Shown here piece after piece: positions 39,793 through 50,045 of a stretch of 64,000 bases of DNA; within the stretch, counting starts at the first letter, position 1, and the number at the start of each line of letters is the position of its first letter. The notes below the pieces were generated by a model that was not told where the DNA came from, ran no database searches, and worked only from the letters and a program-made list of their open reading frames with translations. The stretch is from Cordylochernes scorpioides (Eukaryota > Arthropoda > Arachnida > Pseudoscorpiones > Chernetidae), in the NCBI GenBank assembly GCA_030710605.1, contig CP092870.1:11923408-11987407 (forward strand). The letters are read 5' to 3'. The position numbers were made by a program, and so were the translations under genes.

Positions 39793-41179
39793 CACTGGCT
39801 CGCAAAATTAAAGGAGCAACTTTTTTTTCTTCATTTATATCAAATTTTATCGAACATTTATCAATAATATTTTATACACAAATTTATTATTCAATTTTTG
39901 ATTGAATTACCCGAAATAAAAGAATTCGAAAACGTATTTTATGCATATTATCCGATCAAGCAATGATCTTCTTGTAGTAAGTGCATAAATATCTTGGATA
40001 TTGTTGTTAATATGGGGTGTGATCGCCTTTAACTGATAGACAGGCTCTACATCAGTGACCCATACAAAGAATTAGGGAGTTTAACAGTTCCTGTGGAATC
40101 GATGCCCACTCTTGTGTAAAGGCTGTTTCTAGCTAATGGGTGTTTCTAGGAGGGGGTTGGAGGGATGAGATCCGCCGATCTAGATTGTCCCATACATGCT
40201 CAATGGAATTTAGGTCAGGGGATCGAGCTGGCCAATTCATCCGAGTAATTGCATGGTTTTGGAGAAAAGTGTCGACCACACCAGCCCTATGTGGACGGGC
40301 ATTATCATCCATTAGTAGAAATTTTTCTCCTATTTCAACTGATACAATGCGCAGAAGGATTCACAAGAATGAGCCTCTATGCTCGACGACCTTTAATTTG
40401 TGTGCCGTTTACCCCACCTCAAAAGAGAGCAAGAACACTTTGGTGCAGTCAACATGTCGCTTGGAATCCTGATGAGTTCAGATTCTCTCTAAACAGCGAT
40501 TCTCGTCGTGTCTTTGTCTGGAGAGAGGCAGGAACCAGAAATAATCCCCAGAATATGGTTGAAAGGGATCCCTACAGAAGCCAAGGTTTCATGATCTGGG
40601 CTGGAATCTTTTTGGGCGGTCGCACAGCACTCCATATTTTCGGCATGGAACCCTAACTGGACAGAGGTATCGGGACGAGATCATGGCAGCACATGTGATG
40701 CGTCAAGCATTGGAAATGGGAGAAAACTTTCTTCTAATGGATGATAGTTCCCGTCCCAATAGGGCTGGGGTGGCCGACACTTTTCTCCAAAACCATGCAA
40801 TTGCTCAGATTAATTAGCCAGCTCGATCTCCAGACCTAATTCCATTGAGCGTGTATGGGACAATCTAGGCGTTGATTCCACATGAGATGATAAACTCCCT
40901 AATTCTTAGTATGGGTCGCCGATGTAGAGCCTGTCTATCAGTTAAAGGCGACAACACCCCTTATTAACAACAATATCCAAGATAATTATGCACTGACTGC
41001 AAGAAGATCGTTGAGTGACCGGATAATTTGCATGAAATATGTATTATATTTCTTTGATTTCGGGTATTTTAATCAATGACGTAATAATAAATTTGTGTTT
41101 AAAATTTCATTGATATAATTTCAATAAAATTTGAGATAAATGAAAAAAAAAGTTGTTCCTTTAATTTTGCGGACCAGTG
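39793..41179. mobile_element. Tc1-like fold-back element
   Basis: TA-flanked; ends CACTGGCTCGCAAAATTAAA and the inverse of CACTGGTCCGCAAAATTAAA. The inverted homology continues far inwards. The minus strand of 40013-40325 encodes the C-terminal half of a Tc1 transposase ([33 protein letters not shown]), and the same half appears on the + strand at 40690-40970. Between them the + strand has the middle domain (LICVPFTPPQKRARTLW, FVWREAGTRNNPQN). So a Tc1 copy has been rearranged into a stem of roughly 500 bp arms. Stops in both halves. Confidence 0.8.
40340..40830 (+). pseudogene. Tc1 transposase remnant
   Basis: Middle and C-terminal parts in order: YARRPLICVPFTPPQKRAR, WNPDEFRFSLNSDSRRVFVW, DPYRSQGFMIWAGIFLGGRT, and after a frameshift LLMDDSSRPNRAGVADTF and QNHAI. 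The catalytic DDN is read as DDS and frame breaks follow, so inactive. Confidence 0.7.
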
Positions 41180-41400
41180 TATAATGGGTGAGAAACCAGA
41201 TTTGTTCTGCACCGCTTCTTTTCAAATGAGAATTACAATTTGTTATCATCCTGATCCAACTCTGTCATCGAGCCAATGGAATTTATTAAACTTGGTATTC
41301 CTAGAAAATGATTTCAACCCCTGAACAGCACGCGCTATTCCAACATCTCACCGCTATCCAAAGATTTTCATTAAGACATTTCATCTTGCATAGACTTGTC

Positions 41401-41760
41401 TAATAAAGAGAAATAAATACATTTTAAAAAAACCTTTGTTTAAATGCACTAAAAAGAAAAAAAAATGTATCTTATGTCATTGAGCAATTAGATGTATCTG
41501 AGTGAAAATAAAAGCGGTGGGGGACGATCATCATAAATTTCGAACCAAATGTGATTTAATATGTAGCAGCTGATTAGCTATTTTTATAAGTGTTTGTTAT
41601 GTTTTTACCTCTTCTCTAAATATGATCGTCCCCCGCCGCTTTAAATTTCACTCAGATACATCTAATTGCACAATGACAGAAGATACAATATTTTATCTTT
41701 CCTTTTTAGTGCATTTGAATAAAAGTTTTTTTTTTTCAAATGTATTTTTATTTATTAATT
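41401..41760. repeat. Palindromic fold-back element
   Basis: Arms AAATGCACTAAAAAG...AAAGCGGTGGGGGACGATC and inverse (GATCGTCCCCCGCCGCTTT...CTTTTTAGTGCATTT), spacer about 100 bp. Confidence 0.85.
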
Positions 41761-42139
41761 ATTTAGTTAGTTTTTAGTCATGAATTTACAAAACTTAAAA
41801 TAAAAAGTTCGCTGGGGATTAAACGTTAAATAGACGGAAGCCTGCTCGTGGCGGATTGGTTAATTCTTTGTAAGGGGCGTAACAAGAAATTTGTTCATTC
41901 CTGGCCATTCCGATCACCAAGAAGTCAGAAAATACGTACACTTGCATTGTCATCGGGTTCTGAAAAGTGTACCAACTTTCAGATTCCTACGTGTCCTAAA
42001 GGTATATTACAAATCGATTGCATGATTGTGGACAGATAGACAGACAGACCGCTATAGACAACTTTTCTTCCAAACTGTATAACTAGTGGTACAAGTAGAC
42101 AAGGCTCTTGTAGGGGACATGAATGTTCCACAAAGAAAA

Positions 42140-42425
42140 CCAAGTATGCTATACCCGGACTATCAAGTATGCTATACCAGGACAACCAAGTATGCTATAC
42201 CAGTAGAATCAAGTATGCTATACCAGGACTACCAAGTATGCTATACCAGGACATCCAAGTATGCTATACCAGGAGTACCAAGTATGCTATACCAGGACAA
42301 CCAGATATGCTATACCAGGAGTACCAAGTATGCTATACCAGGAGTACCAAGTATGCTATACCAGGACTACCAAGTATGCTATACCAGGAGTGCCAAGTAT
42401 GCTATACCAGGAAAAACCTTTAAAT
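42140..42425. repeat. 23 bp minisatellite, about 12 units
   Basis: CAAGTATGCTATACCAGGA plus four variable bases (CTAC, CATC, GTAC, CAAC), each 23 bp. Because 23 is not divisible by three, three units run through all frames; none contains a + strand stop, so the array is open in three frames. Confidence 0.95.
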
Positions 42426-42429
42426 TACC

Positions 42430-42963
42430 TGGAGAATTTTTTGAGAAGCCTGTAAGTCGAGTTGATTCCAGTTTATTTATATCGAACCTCATAGAGTATA
42501 TGTATATGGTTAGACCAATAACAACGAATCACAATGTAACCAAAGATATTTTTATCCATAAAGATTTATTTAAATCTGATCAAGTTTTCTTGAGAATCAA
42601 TAGAATTAGAAAGCCTTTAGAACCATATTACGAAGGACCTTATCCAGTTCTTGAAAAATCTGATAAATATTTTACGCTAAAAATTAAGAACAAGGAAGTG
42701 AAGATATCGATAGATCGATTAAAACCCGCTTATATCTTGGGAACACTAGATCAACCTGCCAGCAGTGGAGATCCCATCATACCTGCCAGCAGAGAAGATC
42801 CCATCTGGCCTTCCAGTAAACCGCAACCATCCAAGCCTGGGGTGCGGTTCGATTTGCCAAAGGAGACCCGCAGCGGAAGACGGATAAAAACTCCTTTCAG
42901 GTACAATGAGTCTATTGGACGTGACTTCCGTCACTGGAAGGGGACTGATGTAGGGGACATGTA
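42430..42963 (+). pseudogene. Ty3/gypsy pol C-terminus
   Basis: FIHKDLFKSDQVFLRINRIR, KPLEPYYEGPYPVLEKSDKY and VKISIDRLKPAYIL are the post-integrase GPY/F-type block of gypsy elements. It is followed by a Pro/Ser-rich tail ending RSGRRIKTPFRYNE and GTDVGDM, with the stop just inside the LTR. The upstream integrase is missing: the frame runs instead into the 23 bp array, giving an in-frame chimera of 292 codons from 42086. Confidence 0.7.
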
Positions 42964-43217
42964 AAAATTGTTTTGTATTTCTATTTTATGTAAATTTTAT
43001 TTGCTTTTGAAAATTCATGTTTGTTGCAAATATGCAAAATTTTTATTATCTAATTTATATATATTTTTCTATTTAATTGAATTCATTCTTCTTCTCATTC
43101 GTTTTGATTGTCTGAATATAATAGCAATAGCGAGGTGTAGCCATAGTGATTGCAATAAAAAGGCTTTATTTTATAAGGTAAATGTTTATGTGGATTGTCG
43201 TTAATTTAATCACCACA
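42949..43217 (+). mobile_element. Probable 3' LTR of the gypsy element
   Basis: Starts TGTAGGGGACATG and ends CACCACA, with AATAAAAAGGCTTT near 43157. The 13 bp start is also present at 42109, before the 23 bp array, which may be a trace of a rearranged 5' LTR. Confidence 0.5.
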
Positions 43218-43609
43218 CTCTCATCGGTAAACTACTTAGAGAGTAGCTCGTAAATGTTTTTTTTTTTTAGATAGACATGTGAGGCTGCTAATTCCTGTAT
43301 TTCCTCCCGAAGTCAGGAACAATCAAGAATACGAGGGGATGTTACCCTATCTTGAATATCATCTCCGCATAACTACAGCTAATTTGAGCTACAGTCTTTC
43401 TCTCAATATTTTCCCAATATAACGGCTTTTGGTCAATTAGCCTATATCATCTTTTGTTGTGTTAATTCTAACACAAATCTCCGCTTGTCCTTTATAAGCA
43501 CCGTGTTGTATCGAATTAGTAAGAAACACGAAATACGGAGGAGAAAGGTTTATAAATATACTTTCATGCTTGGAAACCATCTTCTGTACGAGAAGGACGT
43601 CTCTATCGG
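43218..43609. other. Spacer downstream of the hydroxyacid oxidase gene
   Basis: No element recognised. A clear poly-A signal for the minus-strand gene was not found. Confidence 0.4.
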
Positions 43610-44707
43610 CTACAGCAGCTGGGATCCGACGTGGTCCAGTGAGGGACAACCGGCCAACTGCATCGCCAGCTTCAGCTCGTCCCGCAGGAGTTGTAGGACG
43701 TGGGCCACTCCCTCGGCACCTCCCGCCGCCAAGCCCCAGATGGCAGGCCGTCCCACAAATACTGCCTTTGCCCCCAGCGCAAGGGCCCGGAGCACATCTC
43801 CGCCAGTCCGCACACCTCCGTCCACGTACACCTCGACACCCGTGCCCTCGAGAACGCCTGCCACCTCCTCCAGGGCAGTTGTCGTGGACAGCACGCCGTC
43901 GAGCTGACGTCCCCCGTGGTTGGACACCCACACCGCATCCACCCCCGCCTTCACTGCGAGCTCGGCGTCTTCCTCCGTCAATATTCCCTTCACCACAATG
44001 GGCAGGTTAGTCAAGTTCTTCAGCCATGTCACATCATCCCACGTCAGATTAGGGTCGAGAATGCTATTGACAGTTTTAAGGAAGTTATCCACTCCGTGAA
44101 AGTCCAGGTTAGCAAACTTAATTCCGTCGGGAAGAGTAAAGTTATTAGATGCATCTGATCGCCTCAAGCCAAAGCGCGGGGCGTCCACAGTAAGCACGAT
44201 AGCCGAGTACCCGGCGTCCTCCGCCCGACGCACCAGCCGCGCGGTCAGAGAGCGGTCGCGGCAGACGTAGAGCTGGAACCACCGCGGCCCAGACGTGGCC
44301 GCCTCCAGAGGCACTGAGGACAGCGTGCTGTGCACGTAGAGAGCTCCCACCTTTGCACAAGCAGCGGCAGTCGCCCGCTCGCCATCGGAGTGGGCCATCC
44401 CATGCAAGGCTGTTGGAGCTACGCCTATTGGGAACTGGACGGCCGCGTGTCCCAGCAGGGTGACATTCAGCGACGGCTCCCCTACTCCCCGCAGCATCCT
44501 CGGGCGGATCTTCAACGTCTTCCATGTCGCCTCGTTGTCCGCTAGAGACACCTCATCGTCGGCCCCGCCCTCGTAGTAGCACGCCACGTCCTCGGGCAGG
44601 TGGCGCAGGGCGAGCCGCCTAACGTCAGCCACACACACCGCCGCCGCTTCCATATCTGACGTCGATAAGTCGCCTATCGGTGTAGATGGGACAACACAGA
44701 ATGCCAT
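43610..44707 (-). CDS. FMN-dependent 2-hydroxyacid (glycolate-type) oxidase, intronless
   Basis: 365 codons, complete TIM-barrel of the glycolate/lactate oxidase family, which oxidises 2-hydroxyacids to 2-oxoacids with FMN and O2. Seen: YYEGGADDEVSLADN (44-58), PIGVAPTALHGMAHSDGE (93-110), WFQLYVCRDR (143-152), TVDAPRFGLRRSD (173-185), IVVKGI with FMN-binding Lys240, SNHGGRQLD with the catalytic His264 and Arg267, VDGGVRTGGDVLRALALGA (295-313) and GRPAIWGLA (319-327). Met19 (start at 44653) fits the usual family start better than Met1. Metazoan relatives are about 370 residues and end in a peroxisomal SKL/SKI-type signal; this one ends GSQLL, about 14 residues short. GC-rich, no intron, flanked by repeats: an old intron loss or a retrocopy that kept its frame. 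Confidence 0.92.
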   Translation of the reverse strand: MAFCVVPSTPIGDLSTSDMEAAAVCVADVRRLALRHLPEDVACYYEGGADDEVSLADNEATWKTLKIRPRMLRGVGEPSLNVTLLGHAAVQFPIGVAPTALHGMAHSDGERATAAACAKVGALYVHSTLSSVPLEAATSGPRWFQLYVCRDRSLTARLVRRAEDAGYSAIVLTVDAPRFGLRRSDASNNFTLPDGIKFANLDFHGVDNFLKTVNSILDPNLTWDDVTWLKNLTNLPIVVKGILTEEDAELAVKAGVDAVWVSNHGGRQLDGVLSTTTALEEVAGVLEGTGVEVYVDGGVRTGGDVLRALALGAKAVFVGRPAIWGLAAGGAEGVAHVLQLLRDELKLAMQLAGCPSLDHVGSQLL

Positions 44708-45100
44708 CTACCGACTCGATCTTGACCACAAATATAATTAAAACGGTTTCTGGGGATGAGAGTTTCTTGTTTTATTGCATATTCATCTCAAGCTTTCGAG
44801 TATCACAAACCCCTCTATAGGAGTATAGATATGATAACATAAATCTTAATATTTTAAAATAATATCTTGTATCATTTACATGTTTTTAAATTTGTATATA
44901 GTACCCAGTTAGTATTTGTATTAAGTATTTGCAAATTTTGAGGTAATATAATTAATTTTTAGATTTTTATTTTATATACAAATTCAGTGCCAAATAAAAT
45001 TAAAGGTAACTTACAAATGAGGATGGTATAAAACGGATGTTTGTTTGTAAAATAGAGAATTATATATCTTGAAGCTATGCACAAATATACTATAAACTTC
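44708..45100. other. Upstream region of the oxidase gene
   Basis: Near 44780-44825 (minus strand) is another CCTATAGAGGGG...CTCGAAAGCTTGAG module with AATAAAAC after it. No promoter element can be named. Confidence 0.4.
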
Positions 45101-45104
45101 TGAA

Positions 45105-45300
45105 ACATCTGTGTGTCTATTTATGCTATTGTGTCATAAAAACATCTGCTCAACTCCGTTACCGGAACACTATCTGTCCAGCGATTTCCCGCTCCGGGTC
45201 AAACGTGTATTGCCGGACAAGAATGGAACCGGGGCTACATCACCATATACTCTCATGTATGGGGCTGAAAGACGAACGAGAAGTGCTCCTCAGTGAAATA
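45105..45300 (+). pseudogene. Possible gypsy integrase scrap
   Basis: NGTGATSPYTLMYGAERRTR resembles the 'n-tG-SPy-Lm-Gre-r' motif near the end of retroelement integrases. Too short to be certain. Confidence 0.3.
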
Positions 45301-45439
45301 GGCCTTGAGGGACTCTTTTTGGAGCTCCTGTTGAATGAGGTGGTGATAAACAGAGCTGGAGCGTTTGCGTTGTTCAAATTTTGGAAGACGGCTGAAGAGA
45401 AAAGGAAGCTATATACACAATCTAATTGATGTAAATAAT

Positions 45440-45664
45440 CTTTGTCAGGACTAGAATGACGAATCCTGTATGGGACTTTGATTCCAGTAAAAGGCTTGTT
45501 GCTGCTGTATATAGTTACAGTGTAGAAAATACTACACTATACCTACTACTTATAGGTTTCTCTCTGTATTCTTAGTTCTCTTCTCTTCAATTACTCTGTA
45601 AACTGGCGAATCCTTTATAGGACGAGAGGTCCTCAATAAAGGCTTTTGTTGTTGTTGTTGTTGT
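45440..45664 (+). mobile_element. LINE 3' ends with (TTG)n tails, two in tandem
   Basis: GACGAATCCTGTATGGGACT...AAAAGGCTTGTTGCTGCTG, then GGCGAATCCTTTATAGGACG...TCAATAAAGGCTTTTG and (TTG)n. The GGCGAATCC-ATA-GG...AATAAA-GCTTTT form recurs at 53034. Confidence 0.55.
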
Positions 45665-46124
45665 TGCTATTGTGTTAACTTCGAGAATTATTCTTTTGTG
45701 TGCAGATCGCCGCCTATGGAAAGACCCTATAATTCCGCTTTAGAGAGAGTCAAGAACAAATGTAGAGAAAGATAAATTGCCTTAAAAGGTATACAAATGT
45801 TCTCTAGAATTTCTTTGACATTTGTTATATATTTAGTTTTAATATAAACGTTCTTCCCCGACTTATCACATATAATAAAGCGTTTGTTCGTTGAAGCCGA
45901 ATAGGATTGGTCCATTCTGTGTCACGTGTTCAAGTTACGTAGTTAAGTGACGTGGCCGGCTGTAGGTCTGTTTGGTTTTTGTTTTCATCCTTTATTTTAT
46001 TCTCTTCTGACCTTATTAGTCATTTATTGCTTTCGGCAATTTATTCGGTGAATATTTGAGGAATAATATTTTTTTTTAAATTCTATTTTTTTAATTTAGC
46101 TTGATTATTTTATTTTTATAAACA

Positions 46125-46875
46125 ATGGCTCCTAAAAGAACCCTTTCTATTGTTGAGGCCATCGAAGCAAAGCAACGTCGTATTGAACAGCTGCGACAAA
46201 GACGTTTAAATTGGAGCAATCATAATGCTTCTTCGAAACTTAAACACAAAGCGAGGTCTTTGTAACGGGACGAGATTAGTAGTAACTAAATTGTTACCTA
46301 ATTTAATTATTGCAAAAGTTCGGACTGGCACTGCAGTAGATCAATCTGCATTTATTCCGAGAGTTTACTTGGCCCCAATACATTCTGAGATTCCTTTCAT
46401 TCTCAGAAGGGGACAGTTCCCTGTAAAATTAGCCTTGAAATGGTTGGCAAACCCTTGAAATGGTTGGCATCTATTTACCTGAACCAGTTTTAGCCATGGT
46501 CAGTTATATGTTGCTTTTTCTAGGGTGAAAAGCTCTAAGTGTGTTAAAATAAAAATAATCCACGGAAGCAAGCAAGGAAGGCTTCTTGAAAATAGTTCAG
46601 CTTGCTTCACCAAAAATGTTGTTTACAAAGAAATTTATTCATTGTAAGTTCACCTCTTTTAAAGTAAAAATGATAATTAAAAAAATATCAATAAAATGAC
46701 CCGAAAGGTAAAATGTTGCAACGCTCGGAAGGGGATCGATCCCTGACGGACGATGAACGTTATTTTACCTCGAACGCTTCCGATTACATATTATTAAGTA
46801 TCAAAAAGGAATGTGAGAAATAAAATTAGGAATCCACCTGCTCTAGCCGATCCCGTCCTTGGACGGGCTTTTCTA
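46125..46875 (+). pseudogene. Helitron remnant: Rep N-terminus joined to helicase C-terminus
   Basis: 46125 begins MAPKRTLSIVEAIEAKQRRI, a basic start like that of Helitron Rep-helicase ORFs. At 46225 the text jumps to MLLRNLNTKRGLCNGTRLVV, FIPRVYLAPIHSEIPFILRR and GQFPVKLALKW, then (other frames) GIYLPEPV: the last part of a PIF1-type helicase with its LRN-d---GL-NGTR motif. The element ends CCCGTCCTTGGACGGG (hairpin) and CTACTAG|T near 46870, a Helitron 3' end. The central Rep and helicase motifs are deleted. Confidence 0.65.
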
Positions 46876-46879
46876 CTAG

Positions 46880-47250
46880 TAATTTAATAAAATAATTTGA
46901 TTAATTTATAATATCAATAAAGCATCCATGGCTAAATTTCTTGGGTCATTTTTATTTCTCAAGCCCACGGAGCCTTTCTACAGAATAACCATTACTAGCT
47001 AACTTTCCCATCGAAGGGCTGATAAGTCCGAAAGTTTGTGAAATGAAATTTATACAAGAAACTTAGCCCTGGATGCTTTATTAATTTATTAAACTCTAAT
47101 AAGGTTTATTTTGGTATGAACATAAGATTAAAGCCAAATCTTACTTTAAAAAGTGGAGGGAAATTTTTTCGTTACTATAACTTTCTCCAATCTCGCACAC
47201 TTTAGAATTTGTATTTAAAATATTGATGCAAATAATATTATAATAAAAAA
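46880..47250. other. Unassigned, with a ribozyme-like module
   Basis: 47008-47040 reads CATCGAAGGGCTGATAAGTCC then GAAAG, and TTAGCCCTGGATGCTTTATT follows at about 47065, paralleling 9605-9690. Confidence 0.45.
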
Positions 47251-47302
47251 AAAATTAAATAAATCTCAAAATATTTTCATAGTTTATTTATTCAGATATT
47301 GG

Positions 47303-47339
47303 GAGGCAACCTTTCACGCTGTCACGCTTCATCAGGTCA
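47303..47339 (-). other. Hammerhead-like motif, left arm of 47 kb palindrome
   Basis: Minus strand CTGATGA, AGCGTGACAGCGT, GAAAGGTTGC. Core blocks are intact; the hairpin is weak. Confidence 0.4.
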
Positions 47340-47533
47340 CTAGATCCACAAAGGCGTGCAACACACATATAATAGAGATTGACAGAAATACAGTTCCAAA
47401 AAATTAAATATAAAATTAGTTTCCAGTTTTTCCAGTCGAACAACTGGAAACTATTTTTATTTTTGGTTTTTTGAAAATGTATTTCTGTGAATCACTATTG
47501 TATATGTGTGTTGTACGCCTTTGCGGAGCCAGT

Positions 47534-47572
47534 GGCCTGATGAAGAGCGACCACGTGAAAGGTTGCCTCCCA
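47534..47572 (+). other. Hammerhead-like motif, right arm of 47 kb palindrome
   Basis: CTGATGA (47537-47543), AGAGCGACCACGT, GAAAGGTTGCC, followed by AATAAATAAA. Confidence 0.4.
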
Positions 47573-47822
47573 ATATCTGAATAAATAAACTATGAAAATA
47601 TTTTGAGATTTATTTAACTCAATTACTTTAGAATTTTTCACTATACCACAATTTGGTAGATTTAAAGATCCTTGTGAACACTGAGCTGAGACTCTAATTA
47701 AACTTGAAGCAATATCACTGCATTTATATATAAGAAATGAAACTATTAATGATGAAAACGTTTCTTTTTCAAATAAAACAATCTTCCTACATTTCTTACT
47801 ACAATGAAAAATATTAACTCCG

Positions 47823-48200
47823 CCTTTGCCGGTCCCAAGCCCGGATGAAAAATGAGGAGGTGGAGCAGTAACAAGCTTGCTAAAAAACCTGGGTTCAGCT
47901 AGCCCGGCTGATAGTACCCTGTAAGGACTCCTAATCCAGGGATACAGGATGAGCAGCGTTTGTTCTCCATGTTAGGAGCAGCTGCACATGGCGTCTGTTC
48001 CTCATGTCAGAGGCGGCCATTTCTTTTGGAACTAAGTCGGCCTGCCACTGAGTAGTGCTCCCAGTCTTAATGACAAAGGCAGACACATTCTACTTCACCC
48101 AGTCATGATGGTTGTCAAACAGACACCATCAAGGGTCACAACTTGATACCCTAATATGATTGAGTGGAGATAAGAAAGAGGAAGAAGAAGATGAAAAATA
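47823..48200 (+). mobile_element. LINE 3' end, copy 3
   Basis: GCCTTTGCCGGTCCCAAGCC, AGCAGTAACAAGCTTGCTAA, CTAATCCAGGGATACAGG, ending GAGTGGAGATAAGAAAGAGG and (GAA)n. Inverse of 12121-12485. The ORF2 part is absent (5' truncation). Confidence 0.65.
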
Positions 48201-48440
48201 TTAGGATTGCCTGGCTAATCCGTGGTGAACTCTCCCAGAGCCTTTGCTAGTTTGATCAAACATAGCTCTTTTTAGAGCTCTGATAATGTATTGAGAGTTT
48301 ATAGATATCATAAGGGACCTTATAATGTATATATAAGCATAATCGCTCAATACAATATTAGAGCTCTAAAAGCGATATGGTAAATTGAGCTGGCAAACCA
48401 CTGGGAAAGTTCACTACTGATGAGGAAATATCTTTACTTA
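48200..48440. repeat. Palindrome of the GGGAGGGTTCACCACTGATG family
   Basis: GAACTCTCCCAGAGCCTTTG...TAGAGCTC and its inverse (GAGCTCTAAAAGCGATATGG...GGGAAAGTTC) meet near 48320. Confidence 0.75.
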
Positions 48441-48465
48441 CGGGGTTGCTAACCAAAAAAAAAAA

Positions 48466-48620
48466 AGATTTTTGAGCCCCAATGGTCGCGTAAAGCGGAA
48501 TATATAAAACCACTATGACCAGGCCGGAGAGGCTAGGAAAAAAATCCCACGCCGGGAATCGAATCTGGGCCTCCTGGGTGAGAGCCAGGTATCCTAGCCA
48601 CTAGACCACGTGGGACCACT
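48466..48620 (-). mobile_element. tRNA-Glu-derived SINE
   Basis: On the minus strand a tRNA-like head (48615-48545) is followed by a body (CCTAGCCTCTCCGGCCTGGT...) and a T-rich tail. Typical of Pol III-driven SINEs. Confidence 0.7.
48545..48615 (-). pseudogene. tRNA-Glu(CTC)-like sequence
   Basis: The acceptor stem TCCCACG/CGTGGGA pairs fully, the A box TGGTCTAGTGGCTAGGA and the anticodon arm CCTGG-CTCTCAC-CCAGG are intact (anticodon CTC, Glu), and the B box is GATTCGATTCC. The T-stem has two mismatches including the normally invariant G53-C61 pair, and no CCA or terminator is adjacent; it is the head of a SINE rather than a working tRNA gene. Confidence 0.6.
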
Positions 48621-48841
48621 ACTGATGAGTCCGACCCTGTCAATATTATTTCATTGCGGTAAAGACAGAAATAATTATTATATTTAAATAGAAATTTTGC
48701 GCTGAAAGCATTTGAACGCCGATGGTTTATCTGGACGGCCCTTACTGGAAACAAATTGGGACAAATATTAAGAAAACTATTTCTGAATCAAATAATAGAG
48801 GAAACTTTATTGAAGATAACTTTATTGAAACCTTTTTATAT

Positions 48842-49007
48842 GAAAAATAGACACTTCGGCCAGATAGAGTTTTTTATTTTCTCAACTTTTCGACAAAAAT
48901 CTTTTGTCTTCGTTAGGAGAAGTAAATAAAAATAAAGCATTTGACAAGGCGTTAAAAAAACGTTGAGAAAATAAAAAACTCTAACTGGCCGAAATGTCTA
49001 TTTTTCA
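48842..49007. repeat. Partial palindrome, relative of the 31.7 kb element
   Basis: AATAGACACTTCGGCCAG and inverse CTGGCCGAAATGTCTATT; the left arm has the motif TTTCGACAAAAATCTTTTGTC with CTAACGA (minus strand), and ATATGAATGCCGACCAGGCA follows. Confidence 0.8.
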
Positions 49008-49273
49008 GAGAAATATGAATGCCGACCAGGCAACCTCTATCTTTTTTGAAACTGTATTTTAAAAACCTTAACGGAAAAAGGCGGTTAACTTTGAAGGAGA
49101 GCTTTAAAGAAGCGAATGAATGTTTCTACGTGTACTGGCGTCTGTGGCAAGACACACATCAATAAGTACTTCCTCGGCGTGGAACTGAGGAGTGAAGACC
49201 TTGTCTGGAGGAGAACTCTCTCAAGGTGGGGAACCTCCCTTGCTGAAGATTTTTGTACACATATATAACTTGA

Positions 49274-49431
49274 AACTATTATACACAGTGTAGACGCATA
49301 AGATTCTTTTTAAAATAAAACGATTTCTACTGCCTTTACTGCAATGGAAAAATTAATGGGATTCCATTGCAGTAAGGGCAGTAGAAATTGTTTTATTTTA
49401 AAAAGAATCTTACGCGTCTATAATAGTTCCG
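49274..49431. repeat. Palindrome (TTCTACTGCC family)
   Basis: GTAGACGCATAAGATTC...TTTCTACTGCCTTTACTGCA and inverse, with ATGGAAAAATTAATGGGATTCCAT at the turn. Confidence 0.85.
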
Positions 49432-49488
49432 AATTTTGATAACAGATGGGGAGCTAATGCATCATAACATATATAACTGTTTGAATAA

Positions 49489-49684
49489 AAAGGCATATAT
49501 TGGATAAAAATATCATTTATTTTACCAATATTTTAGTTGGATGAACGCCATCCTTTTTCAAAGTATTATAACATATTAATATATTATATAATTAATATGT
49601 TATAATACCTTGAAAAAGGTTGGCGTTCAGCCAACTAAAATATTGGTAAAAAAATGATATTTTGATCCGATATATGCCTTTTTA
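49489..49684. repeat. Palindrome (TTGGCGTTCAGCCAAC family)
   Basis: AGGCATATATTGGATAAAAA...GTTGGATGAACGCCATCCTT and inverse. The right arm recurs alone at 54095-54180. Confidence 0.85.
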
Positions 49685-50045
49685 ATTAAAGATTCATTTA
49701 TGGATTTCTTTATTTAGAAAAATATGTAACTTTATATATTTCCCTAAATCTCTACAATAAAAATCCAAGCTCCTAGGGTATGGCTTGGTTGCTGGTAGTT
49801 CCAAAGAAGAGAAGGAAATAAATAATGAGAGAGAGTAACCCAACCATATGCTGAATGGCCATATGGGTGTCGCCAAAACCACACATGGAATATCGAATAA
49901 ATACTATTGGCCTTCTATGCTGAAATAATTTCAGAATTTGTAAGTCAGCCAATCTTTCCCAAAGTAGAAAGGGTTTTTATCAGTCATCCCTGGACCTCTG
50001 CAGCTTATTTGATCTTCATCTAACTCTTCTTCTGACTATTTTTGG

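Larger units (their letters stand above)
47254..47617. repeat. Long palindrome with two hammerhead-like cores
   Basis: Arms TTAAATAAATCTCAAAATAT...GAGGCAACCTTTCACG and inverse, with inner CAGTTCCAAAAAATTAAATA and a CCAGTTTTTCCAGTCGAACAACTGG turn. Confidence 0.9.

Noticed and set aside
43485-44545. Several open frames opposite and within the oxidase gene
   Set aside because: Shadows of a GC-rich coding sequence; the family motifs are all in one minus-strand frame.
48545-48615. Working tRNA-Glu(CTC) gene
   Set aside because: Mismatches in the T-stem, including the G53-C61 pair, and an attached SINE body and tail.
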